45,876 nucleotides of DNA. It comes from Deltaproteobacteria bacterium. GTDB lineage: Bacteria > Desulfobacterota > Dissulfuribacteria > Dissulfuribacterales > QOAL01. Under the pieces are notes generated by a model. It ran no database searches. It was not told the origin of the DNA and saw nothing but the letters and a program-made list of their open reading frames with translations. Below are positions 15,529-22,737 of the stretch, in pieces. The position numbers and the translations under genes are program-made. The stretch's first letter is position 1; every line of letters starts with the position of its first letter. The stretch spans positions 1-45,876 of the forward strand of contig JAMOVK010000058.1 of assembly GCA_027067775.1 (NCBI GenBank). The letters run 5' to 3'.

Positions 15529-16323
15529 ATGAATGTATTGGATGCAGTTTTCCTCGGGGTCTTGCAAGGAATCACAGAGTTTCTTCCTGTATCGAGTTCC
15601 GGCCATTTGGTCCTGGCAGAGTATTTTCTCCATCTTGAAGAAGCTGGTCTGGCCTTTGATGTTGTTCTCCATATGGGAACTTTGGTTGCGGTAATTGCCT
15701 ATTTTTACAAAGACTGGCTTTCAATGGCCGCGTCGCTTTTTAATAGAGGAAAAAACACTGAAGCAAGGCGGCTTTTCTGGCTGCTTGTAGTCGGTACGGT
15801 TCCTGGGGCGGTAACAGGTTTTCTGCTTGAACACGCGGCAGCCACCTATTTCCGTTCTCCTTGGGTGGTTGTATGTACCCTGTCTGGGGTCGCTATAGTC
15901 CTATTTGTTGCAGACAGACTTGCAAGGCATGAGTTGGACATAAAGGCACTTGGCCTTACCCAGGCCATCTTGGTGGGGCTGTCTCAGGCATTGGCTATAG
16001 TTCCAGGTGTGTCGAGAAGTGGCATAACTATGACCTGTGGACTTCTTCTGGGTTTTAAGAGAGAGGCTGCTGCCCGATTTTCCTTCTTGCTTTCTGCACC
16101 GATAATAGCCGGGGCAGGGTTCTATGAAATGGTCAAACTTCTGCGGCATGGTCTTTCTTCATTAGATTCAAGCTATTTTTTTGGTTTTTTGGCATCGGCT
16201 GTATCAGGTTACTTTGTCATAGCCTTTTTGATGAATTATCTCAAAAGGCATACCTTCACACCCTTTGTGATTTACAGACTCGTGCTAGCTGCAGTAGTGG
16301 CAACTGTACTGCTTTTGGCATAA
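15529..16323 (+). CDS. uppP: Undecaprenyl-diphosphatase UppP (BacA)
   Basis: 264-residue inner-membrane enzyme that dephosphorylates undecaprenyl diphosphate to recycle the lipid carrier of peptidoglycan synthesis. The two conserved motifs are present: GITEFLPVSSSGHL near the N-terminus and PGVSRSGITMTCGLLLG mid-protein, with about eight hydrophobic helices. Length is typical. It is followed after 10 bp by the HtrA-like lipoprotein gene, with which it is probably cotranscribed. Confidence 0.93.
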   Translation: MNVLDAVFLGVLQGITEFLPVSSSGHLVLAEYFLHLEEAGLAFDVVLHMGTLVAVIAYFYKDWLSMAASLFNRGKNTEARRLFWLLVVGTVPGAVTGFLLEHAAATYFRSPWVVVCTLSGVAIVLFVADRLARHELDIKALGLTQAILVGLSQALAIVPGVSRSGITMTCGLLLGFKREAAARFSFLLSAPIIAGAGFYEMVKLLRHGLSSLDSSYFFGFLASAVSGYFVIAFLMNYLKRHTFTPFVIYRLVLAAVVATVLLLA

Positions 16324-16333
16324 GGAGTTTTTT

Positions 16334-17368
16334 ATGAATAAGGAGTTTTTCAAGGCCTTCACTGTTGTTTTTGTAATAATTCTGATTTCAGGCTGTAGTA
16401 TTTGCAGAGGAGCAAGTCTTTCAGCCGTTAAAAAAAGTGTGGTTTTTGTCTCTAGCATCGTCCTTCAGCCAGACGATCTCATGCATCCTGTAGTTCACAA
16501 AGGTATTGGGCCAGGGTTTGTCTTGGATAGGGCAGGCCATGTTTTGATCCAGTTATCTTCCATTTCCGATCCCCATTCTCTTGAATGCTCCATAGAGTCA
16601 AAGGGATACTGGCCAGCAGTGTTGATTGGAAGTGACCCTGTTACAGGTATTGGTGTCTTGCAGATAAAGGGGCCAGAAAAGGTGCTTTCTGGTCTCAAAC
16701 CAGTGGATATGTCAGAAAGACAGCTTGGTTTTGGTGAACATATTTATACTGTAGGAATAAATCCAGACGGTTCTCGAACAGTGGTTCCAGGTGTTGTTTC
16801 CGCTCCTGTAACCGTTGTTGGTCTTAAGAGCAAAGGAATTGAAAAAGTGGTGCAGACTTCCATTTTTATACATAGGGGGCTTGATGGGGCACCAGCCTTT
16901 GACAGGGGTGGAAAATTTATAGGTATGGCTATCACTGTTGCTGAACAGCCTCCGCCCAATGTAGGATATCTTCTTCCCGTTTCTTTGGTTAGATGGGTTG
17001 CAAATAGCATAGTAGAAAAAGGCTCTGTGACTAGGGCCTATCTTGGGGCAGAAGTAGTCAGTGTAAACAAACCCCTTGCAAAGCTTCTCAATCTGCCTTC
17101 TGATAAGGGTGCGTTGATAGTCAAGGTGTCTCCTGGCAGTCCTGCCAGTATGGCAGGACTGCGTGGCTGTTCCAGGAATCTTCGTCTTGGAAACAGGCTC
17201 TATCCCATGGGAGGCGACCTGATAGTTGCAGTAGACAGGATACCCATCGATTCTGATCAAAAACTTGTTGAAGTGTTGAATCAAAAAGGACCTGGGAACA
17301 AGGTCCTGCTTTCTTTTTACAGGGACGGACGTCTAAAAAGAGTCCAGGTCCTGCTTGGGAAGAGATAG
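16334..17368 (+). CDS. HtrA-like PDZ lipoprotein lacking the catalytic triad (pseudoprotease)
   Basis: 344-residue protein with the trypsin-like plus PDZ layout of HtrA/DegP. A lipoprotein signal ends at LISGC (Cys21). The protease fold aligns clearly with DegP, yet all three catalytic residues are replaced: the TNNHVV His site reads IQLSSI (Ser75), the DPxxD Asp site reads DPVTGI (Gly105), and the GNSGG Ser site reads GLDGA (Asp184). The PDZ region covers ~235-340 (YLGAEV; VSPGSPASMAGL). It is therefore predicted to bind, not cut, exported proteins. AAGGAG precedes the ATG. The first 18 bp repeat the ribosome-site region. It is coexpressed with uppP. Confidence 0.8.
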   Translation: MNKEFFKAFTVVFVIILISGCSICRGASLSAVKKSVVFVSSIVLQPDDLMHPVVHKGIGPGFVLDRAGHVLIQLSSISDPHSLECSIESKGYWPAVLIGSDPVTGIGVLQIKGPEKVLSGLKPVDMSERQLGFGEHIYTVGINPDGSRTVVPGVVSAPVTVVGLKSKGIEKVVQTSIFIHRGLDGAPAFDRGGKFIGMAITVAEQPPPNVGYLLPVSLVRWVANSIVEKGSVTRAYLGAEVVSVNKPLAKLLNLPSDKGALIVKVSPGSPASMAGLRGCSRNLRLGNRLYPMGGDLIVAVDRIPIDSDQKLVEVLNQKGPGNKVLLSFYRDGRLKRVQVLLGKR

Positions 17369-17828
17369 GGAAAATTTCGTTTTTTTGTATGGCTTTTTTA
17401 ATTCAAAGGTTTTTTCTAAAAATGAAAATGGAAGAATTTAGGAGTTTTTAAGAGATTTCGAGTTCTATCGGTAATTGTTGAAAAAGTCGTTCAAGGTTAT
17501 AACCTGCTGTAAAAACTGATAAATTTTTGTCCAAAAATTTTCAAGGATTCACGGTATGTTAGATTTGTATTGGCTAAATTTTACGAAATTTTGAGAGGAT
17601 ATGGCGTTGTTGAAAAACATCTGTCTTCTTTGACATATTTCATAATAATCTGCTTTGACAGCCAAGGCTTAGCAAATTAAAAAATGGGCCATATTCCTTG
17701 GGTGACAAATTTTCAGCACGAGCTCAAAAAGAAATCTTTCTAATTGTTTTTTTGTTTGCAAAAGAGGGCCTTGTCAGCCTTATGAATTTTTCTTTACTGT
17801 CTTTAAATCTTCGATTGGAGTGTAGGTC
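17369..17828. other. AT-rich 460-bp region upstream of dnaA
   Basis: No gene is seen. The direct repeat TTGTTGAAAAA occurs at 17475-17485 and 17607-17617, and a perfect palindrome GGTTATAACC lies at 17495-17504. I find no convincing DnaA box (TTATCCACA or near variants), so there is no positive evidence for an origin here. Confidence 0.5.
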
Positions 17829-19154
17829 ATGAGGGAGTTGTGGGAGGAGATAAAGGATAGGCTGCGCCAGAAGGTGTCTGAAGGAAGCTACAGACTCTGG
17901 ATCGAGCCTTTAAAATTTGACAGGGCGGAAGGAAATACCCTGATTCTCAAGTGTCCTAATCAGTTTTTTGCATCATGGGTTCAGGAGCACTATTTTCCTT
18001 ATATTAAGGAAGATCTTTTAGATCTTGGAATGGATGTAAAGATAAGGCTGGAGGCGGTAGAGAAGATCAAGGAGTCTGCAAGGCGCCAGCTTCATCTGCC
18101 TAAGTTTTCCCCAACAGAGATTCCCCGTCCGAACCTGTGCGAAAGATTTACCTTTGACGAGTTTGTTGTCGGGGAGTGTAATCAGTATGCCCATGCTGCG
18201 TGTTGGGAGGCTGCCAATGGAGGCTCTTTTTCTGCGCGCACAATCTTTCTTCATGCCTCATCAGGTCTTGGAAAGAGTCATCTGACCCAGGCTGTGGGCC
18301 ACAAGATACTGGAAAGGCTTCCAGAGGCAAGGCTGTGCTACCTGACGGCAAACGATTTTACTCAGCAGGTGGTTTCAGCTATTAAAACCAATTCGCTCGA
18401 TGCTTTGAAGAAGCGCTTTTATAGCCAGTGCGATTGCCTGCTTATTGAACAGGTCCACTGTCTTTCTGGAAGGGAGAGGACACAGAGTGAGTTGGCACTT
18501 GCCCTTGATCCCCTTATTGATAGAGGAAAAATTGTTATCTTTACAGGTAACCAGTTGCCAAGGGCTATCCCAAAGCTTAGCGATGTTCTGCGCTCCCGTC
18601 TGGCAAGCGGTATTATTACTTCCATAAATCCACCAGACTTTGAAACACGCAAGAAGATAGTTGCAAGAAAGGCAAGAAGCCAGGGTGTTGAAATCAGCAA
18701 AGAGACTGTTGAATACCTGGCTCATCATCTAAAGGGAGACATCAGGAAGATAGAAAGCGCTGTAATAGGCCTTATTACCAAATCTTCCCTTTTAAAGAAG
18801 TCTATAGATCTAGCCCTTGCCAGAGAAATAATTCATGAGATAGTCGGAGAGCCAGATACCCTGACCGTTTCGAAGATAACCGATCTCATATGCTGTCATT
18901 TCAGTTTAAGGCCTGAACAGATCAAGTCGAAATCCCGCAAGAGAGAGATAGCCCTTCCAAGGCAGATAGCCATGTACTTTGCAAGGAAGTACACTGATTC
19001 ATCCCTTCAATATATCGGTAGACAGTTTAACAGGGACCATGCGACAGTTCTTCATTCCATCAGGAAGATAGACAAAATGATCAAGACATCTTCCAAGTTC
19101 AGAAGCCAGATGAAATATCTGACAAATCAGGTGGAAAAACACAAGTGGCGTTAA
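17829..19154 (+). CDS. dnaA: DnaA replication initiator family protein with atypical Walker B
   Basis: 441 residues with the full DnaA layout: N-terminal domain I (~1-75), AAA+ domain (~105-325) and a C-terminal helix-turn-helix domain IV with signature RDHATVLHSIRKI (~402-414). Walker A reads SSGLGKSHL (usual GxxGxGKT; first Gly is Ala143). Walker B reads CLLIEQVH where DnaA normally has LLIDDIQ, so the two acidic residues become Glu207-Gln208. The box VII arginine (RSRLASG) and sensor II arginine (GDIRKIESAV) are kept. GGAG is 8 bases before the ATG. dnaN, recF and gyrB are not adjacent. It may be the main initiator or a second DnaA paralogue with altered ATP hydrolysis. Confidence 0.85.
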   Translation: MRELWEEIKDRLRQKVSEGSYRLWIEPLKFDRAEGNTLILKCPNQFFASWVQEHYFPYIKEDLLDLGMDVKIRLEAVEKIKESARRQLHLPKFSPTEIPRPNLCERFTFDEFVVGECNQYAHAACWEAANGGSFSARTIFLHASSGLGKSHLTQAVGHKILERLPEARLCYLTANDFTQQVVSAIKTNSLDALKKRFYSQCDCLLIEQVHCLSGRERTQSELALALDPLIDRGKIVIFTGNQLPRAIPKLSDVLRSRLASGIITSINPPDFETRKKIVARKARSQGVEISKETVEYLAHHLKGDIRKIESAVIGLITKSSLLKKSIDLALAREIIHEIVGEPDTLTVSKITDLICCHFSLRPEQIKSKSRKREIALPRQIAMYFARKYTDSSLQYIGRQFNRDHATVLHSIRKIDKMIKTSSKFRSQMKYLTNQVEKHKWR

Positions 19155-19160
19155 GGCCCC

Positions 19161-20549
19161 ATGGGCTTTTTCAGGAAAAATCCTCTTAAAAGGGACCTTC
19201 AGAAGATTCTTGGCCCCTCTGGCCTCTTAACTGAAAAGGCAGATGTAATCTGCTACGGCTTTGATTCGAGTGGCTATGAAAGGTTCCCTTCCTTTGTCGT
19301 CTTGCCTGAAACCATAGAACAGGTTAGCAAGGTGGTGGCCCTTTGCAATGATCTTGGTGTGCCAGTTACTCCAAGAGGTGCCGGAAGTGCAACTACCGGG
19401 GCTACCGTGCCTGAAGAGGGCGGAGTGGTCATCTGTTTTTCAAGGATGAACCGGATAATCAAGATAGATCCGGTCGAGCTTACAGCTACAGTACAGCCCG
19501 GGGTGGTAACAGGATATTTGCAGAAAGAGGTGGAGAAACAGGGGCTTTTCTATCCACCAGATCCGGCAAGTCTTGCCTTTTGTACCATCGGCGGAAATGT
19601 AGCCACAGGTGCAGGTGGCCCAAGGGCTGTCAAGTATGGGGTAACCAGGGATTATGTCCGCAGTCTCAAGGTAGTCCTTGCAGATGGAAGTGTGATCGAG
19701 ACCGGTGCGGGAACAGCTAAGGGAGTGGTAGGCTATGACATCACCAGACTGTTTGTTGGCTCCGAGGGGACTCTGGGTGTTGTGGTAGAGGTGGTTCTGA
19801 GACTTGTCCCAAGGCCCCAGGCTGTCGGAACCTTGGCAGGCCTTTTTCCTTCTGTAGAGTCATGTGTGGAGTCGGTAAGCCTTCTCTTTTCCTCTGGCTA
19901 TCTTCCAAGGTGTGCAGAATTTCTTGATGAAAAGTGTCTAGGGGCTGTTTCAGCCTCCATGCCAATGAAAATAGATGCTGAAAGCAAGGCCTTTTTGCTT
20001 GTGGAAATGGATGGAGACGAGCTTTCTGTGCGCCAACAGCTACAGATGGCAAAAAGATGTCTGCAAGATGCAGGGGCCTTGTCCATTTTCGAGCCCAAGA
20101 GCCAGGAACAAAGACAGGAGATATGGAAGGTCAGAAGAGGGCTTTCTCCAGCCCTTAAAGGGCTTGGTTTTGATTCAAAAGTTAGTGAAGATGTCTGTGT
20201 TCCTAGGCGGGCTATCAAAGAGATGCTAGAATATCTTTATAGCCTAGAGATGGGTCGGCCAGTTCGCATCTTTTGCTTTGGCCACATTGGTGACGGCAAC
20301 CTTCATGTTAATCTGCTTTTTAACCGTATGGAGCTTGAAAAGGACGAATTAGCCAGTCTTGTTGGAAACATAATGAAAAAGGCAGTGGAACTCGGTGGGA
20401 CTATTTCAGGAGAACACGGTATCGGACTTGCTAAAAAGGACTATATTGATATCGAATTGACAGACAGGCTTTTGGCGCTTGAACAGGCGCTTAAAAAGGT
20501 GTTTGATCCTAAGGGGATATTTAATCCTGGTAAGATATTCAAAGGGTAG
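19161..20549 (+). CDS. glcD: FAD-linked oxidase, GlcD / D-lactate dehydrogenase type
   Basis: 462-residue flavoprotein of the FAD_binding_4 / FAD-oxidase C family, oxidising glycolate, D-lactate or a related 2-hydroxyacid. The FAD-binding motifs are PRGAGSATTGATVPEEGGVV and TIGGNVATGAGGPRAVKYG. The C-terminal catalytic half has FGHIGDGNLHVN and SGEHGIGLAKK. It starts 6 bp after dnaA and ends 7 bp before ispD, so all belong to one plus-strand run. No GlcE/GlcF iron-sulfur partner is next to it; the electron acceptor is therefore unknown. The substrate is inference. Confidence 0.85.
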   Translation: MGFFRKNPLKRDLQKILGPSGLLTEKADVICYGFDSSGYERFPSFVVLPETIEQVSKVVALCNDLGVPVTPRGAGSATTGATVPEEGGVVICFSRMNRIIKIDPVELTATVQPGVVTGYLQKEVEKQGLFYPPDPASLAFCTIGGNVATGAGGPRAVKYGVTRDYVRSLKVVLADGSVIETGAGTAKGVVGYDITRLFVGSEGTLGVVVEVVLRLVPRPQAVGTLAGLFPSVESCVESVSLLFSSGYLPRCAEFLDEKCLGAVSASMPMKIDAESKAFLLVEMDGDELSVRQQLQMAKRCLQDAGALSIFEPKSQEQRQEIWKVRRGLSPALKGLGFDSKVSEDVCVPRRAIKEMLEYLYSLEMGRPVRIFCFGHIGDGNLHVNLLFNRMELEKDELASLVGNIMKKAVELGGTISGEHGIGLAKKDYIDIELTDRLLALEQALKKVFDPKGIFNPGKIFKG

Positions 20550-20556
20550 GTATGTA

Positions 20557-21252
20557 ATGGCTGTTTCGGCAATAATCGCAGCGGGAGGGGCTGGAACCAG
20601 GCTCGGCTATCAGGAGCCCAAGCAGTTTTTGGAGCTTGGCGGAAAGCCCATAATTGCATGGAGCGTTGAGGCGTTCTCGCAGGCCTCTGAAATTGGTGAG
20701 ATAGTGGTGGTGGCTCCTCTTGAACACCTTGACAGGGCAAAGGGTTATGTTGAAACCTACTGCCATTCAAAACCCTTTAAGGTTGTGGCTGGTGGTGGCA
20801 CAAGGCAGGAGTCTGTCAGGAATGGACTTGCGGCCTCAGCCAAAGACATGGAGCTAGTTGCGGTCCATGATGCTGCAAGACCCTTTATTACATCCGATGA
20901 AATAGACGCCATATGCTTGATGGCAAAGGAGCTTGGTGCAGCCATTGTTGCCAAAAAGGTAGACGATACCATCAAGGAGGTACAGGATGGCATTGTCACT
21001 CGCACTCTGGACCGTTCCAAACTGGTGGCAGCTTTAACTCCCCAGGCATGTCGCAAAGAAGACCTGTCAAAGGCCTATGAAAAGGCCATGGCAGGCGGGT
21101 TTGTTGGAACCGACGAGGCAAGCCTTCTTGAATATTTGGGTATAAACGTTGTGGTGCATCTGAGTAACTCCATAAATTTTAAGATAACCACTGAGGCGGA
21201 TCTCAAGATGGCCCGTGCCCTTGTAAGTTATCTTGATGCCCAGAAGAAATGA
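20557..21252 (+). CDS. ispD: 2-C-methyl-D-erythritol 4-phosphate cytidylyltransferase IspD
   Basis: 231-residue enzyme adding CMP to methylerythritol phosphate in the MEP isoprenoid pathway. The N-terminal nucleotide motif AAGGAGTRLG and KQFLELGGKPI, the central VHDAARPFI and the TPQACRKEDL block match the family. I start at ATG 20557 because the conserved motif should begin within the first ten residues and GGGTAGG lies just before; a longer in-frame start at 20479 would overlap glcD by 71 bp. It overlaps ispF by 4 bp. Confidence 0.93.
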   Translation: MAVSAIIAAGGAGTRLGYQEPKQFLELGGKPIIAWSVEAFSQASEIGEIVVVAPLEHLDRAKGYVETYCHSKPFKVVAGGGTRQESVRNGLAASAKDMELVAVHDAARPFITSDEIDAICLMAKELGAAIVAKKVDDTIKEVQDGIVTRTLDRSKLVAALTPQACRKEDLSKAYEKAMAGGFVGTDEASLLEYLGINVVVHLSNSINFKITTEADLKMARALVSYLDAQKK

Positions 21253-21737
21253 CAGCCATGGATGTGCGCTTTGGATTTGGGTACGATGTGCACCGTTTGG
21301 TCCCTGAACGGCCTCTTGTTCTTGGAGGAGTAGGGATAGAATATCATCTTGGGCTTCTTGGCCATTCGGATGCGGATGTTCTTCTCCATTCCATATGCGA
21401 TGCGCTCCTTGGAGCTGCTGGCCTTGGTGATATAGGGATCCATTTTCCAGATACAGACCACAGATTTAAGGGTGTTTCATCCATATTTCTTCTTAAAGAG
21501 GTGGTGCAAAAGATTTCCGGAGAGGGTTTGGCTGTAAACAACATAGATGCTACCATTGTCGCCCAAAAACCAAAACTGGCCCCCTTTATTCCTTTAATGA
21601 GGGAGAATATCAGCTCCTGTGTCCAGGTTGACAAAAACAGGGTTAATATAAAGGCAACCACCACGGAAGGGCTTGGCTTTGCCGGGCAGGAGCTCGGCAT
21701 TGCATCCTATTGCGTCTGTTCTTTAGTAAGTGCCTGA
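21249..21737 (+). CDS. ispF: 2-C-methyl-D-erythritol 2,4-cyclodiphosphate synthase IspF
   Basis: 162-residue trimeric metal enzyme forming the cyclodiphosphate in the MEP pathway. Metal ligands sit in GYDVHRL (Asp/His) and GHSDADVLLH. The C-terminal motif TTTEGLGFAGQELGI is intact. ATG 21249 overlaps the ispD stop (ATGA); ATG 21258 is a close alternative. It lies beside ispD as a separate gene, not as an IspDF fusion. Confidence 0.94.
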   Translation: MTAMDVRFGFGYDVHRLVPERPLVLGGVGIEYHLGLLGHSDADVLLHSICDALLGAAGLGDIGIHFPDTDHRFKGVSSIFLLKEVVQKISGEGLAVNNIDATIVAQKPKLAPFIPLMRENISSCVQVDKNRVNIKATTTEGLGFAGQELGIASYCVCSLVSA

Positions 21738-21839
21738 TCCTTTTTAATTTCCACTTTTAAACAAATGGCCTTTTCAAAAAGAACATTCTGCAGGCCTGAA
21801 AATTTAGTATGATAAAATTTATCAAAAAAATCTTTAGGT

Positions 21840-21855
21840 TTTGACCTAGGTCAAA
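21840..21855. promoter_or_regulatory. FNR/HcpR-like palindrome upstream of the hcp operon
   Basis: TTTGACCTAGGTCAAA is a perfect 16-bp palindrome. It fits the TTGAC-N4-GTCAA type site used by CRP/FNR-family regulators, including HcpR in sulfate reducers (family knowledge). A good -10, TATCAT (21877-21882), would place the transcript start near 21889 and the palindrome centre near -41.5, the classic activator position. No regulator gene is adjacent. Confidence 0.65.
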
Positions 21856-21876
21856 GTGTATAAAAAATATCTAGTT

Positions 21877-21882
21877 TATCAT
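21877..21882 (+). promoter_or_regulatory. Candidate -10 of the hcp operon
   Basis: TATCAT matches the -10 consensus at five of six positions. It lies 26 bp upstream of the first gene of the operon, with no consensus -35, consistent with an activator-dependent promoter. Confidence 0.45.
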
Positions 21883-21907
21883 TTTTTGAATTGCCAGGGG
21901 TGCTGTT

Positions 21908-22720
21908 ATGAAGTGGAGCAAAGAGGCAGAAAAGACCATCCAAAGGGTACCTTTTTTTATCAGAAAGATGGTGAAAAAGAGGGTAGAGGCCTATGCCCAG
22001 GAACAAGGCGTTTCTGCCATTACTAACGAACACATCGATGCATGCAGGCAGAGATTCATGAAGTCTATGGACCGGGAATTAAAGGGTTACGCAGTTGAAA
22101 CGTGCCTTGGTGCTCAAGGCTGTACAAACAGGACCCTGTCCGACACGTCCATTGCAGATGAAATAGATTCCTTCCTGCAAGCCCAGCGCATGAAGGAGTT
22201 CTTGCAAGAAAGGCTCTGTCATCCTTTAAAGGTGCATAATGAATTTCGTGTATCCATTTCCTTTTGTCCAAACAGCTGTTCCAGGCCCCAGATTGTAGAC
22301 ATAGGGCTTATCGGTGCTGTTTGTCCGGTGATCGCCGATAAAAAGTGCACTGGATGCACTCTGTGTCAAAAGGCATGCCAGGAAGAGGCAATCGAGCTTG
22401 GAGAAGATTTTATAACAATAGATAAGAATAAGTGCCTTTATTGTGGGCACTGCATCAAAGACTGTCCAACAGGCACCATAACCATGAAAAAGGAAGGTTT
22501 TCGCGTGCTTGTGGGCGGAAAGCTTGGCAGGCATCCCCAGCTAGGCTTTGAACTGCCAGGTGTCTTTGCTCCACAGGAGGCCCTAGAGCTTATAAGGAAA
22601 ATAACTCTTTTTTACAAGGCCAACTGCAAAAATGGCGAAAGACTTGGTGCCTTACTGGCAAAGACAGGTCTGGGAGTTTTAAAAAAGGAACTAAATCTCT
22701 CCAGCCAGGGGAAAATATAA
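21908..22720 (+). CDS. PCP_red - siroheme/4Fe-4S - diferredoxin fusion protein
   Basis: 270 residues. Residues 3-45 match the PCP_red helical module (WSKEAEKTIQRVPFFIRKMV; EAYAQEQGVSAIT). Next come both siroheme-[4Fe-4S] ligand motifs of nitrite/sulfite reductases: Cys66-x5-Cys72 and Cys120-x3-Cys124 (CPNSCSRPQ). An inserted two-cluster ferredoxin follows (C147, C150, C153, C157; C176, C179, C182, C186) and the typical VGGKLGRHPQLG tail. It resembles the small assimilatory-type low-spin sulfite reductases of Desulfovibrio rather than DsrAB or CysI. It is 17 bp upstream of hcp behind an HcpR-like box, so a role with nitric oxide, hydroxylamine, nitrite or sulfite is inferred. Confidence 0.82.
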   Translation: MKWSKEAEKTIQRVPFFIRKMVKKRVEAYAQEQGVSAITNEHIDACRQRFMKSMDRELKGYAVETCLGAQGCTNRTLSDTSIADEIDSFLQAQRMKEFLQERLCHPLKVHNEFRVSISFCPNSCSRPQIVDIGLIGAVCPVIADKKCTGCTLCQKACQEEAIELGEDFITIDKNKCLYCGHCIKDCPTGTITMKKEGFRVLVGGKLGRHPQLGFELPGVFAPQEALELIRKITLFYKANCKNGERLGALLAKTGLGVLKKELNLSSQGKI

Positions 22721-22737
22721 GAAAAAGAGGTGAAAGT

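Noticed and set aside
16334-17368. Active HtrA/DegP protease annotation
   Set aside because: His, Asp and Ser of the triad are all substituted, so calling it an active protease would mislead.
17369-17828. Chromosomal origin of replication next to dnaA
   Set aside because: No DnaA boxes or AT-rich unwinding repeats in recognisable form, and no dnaN/recF/gyrB nearby. Only one poor match (TTGTCCAAA) was seen.
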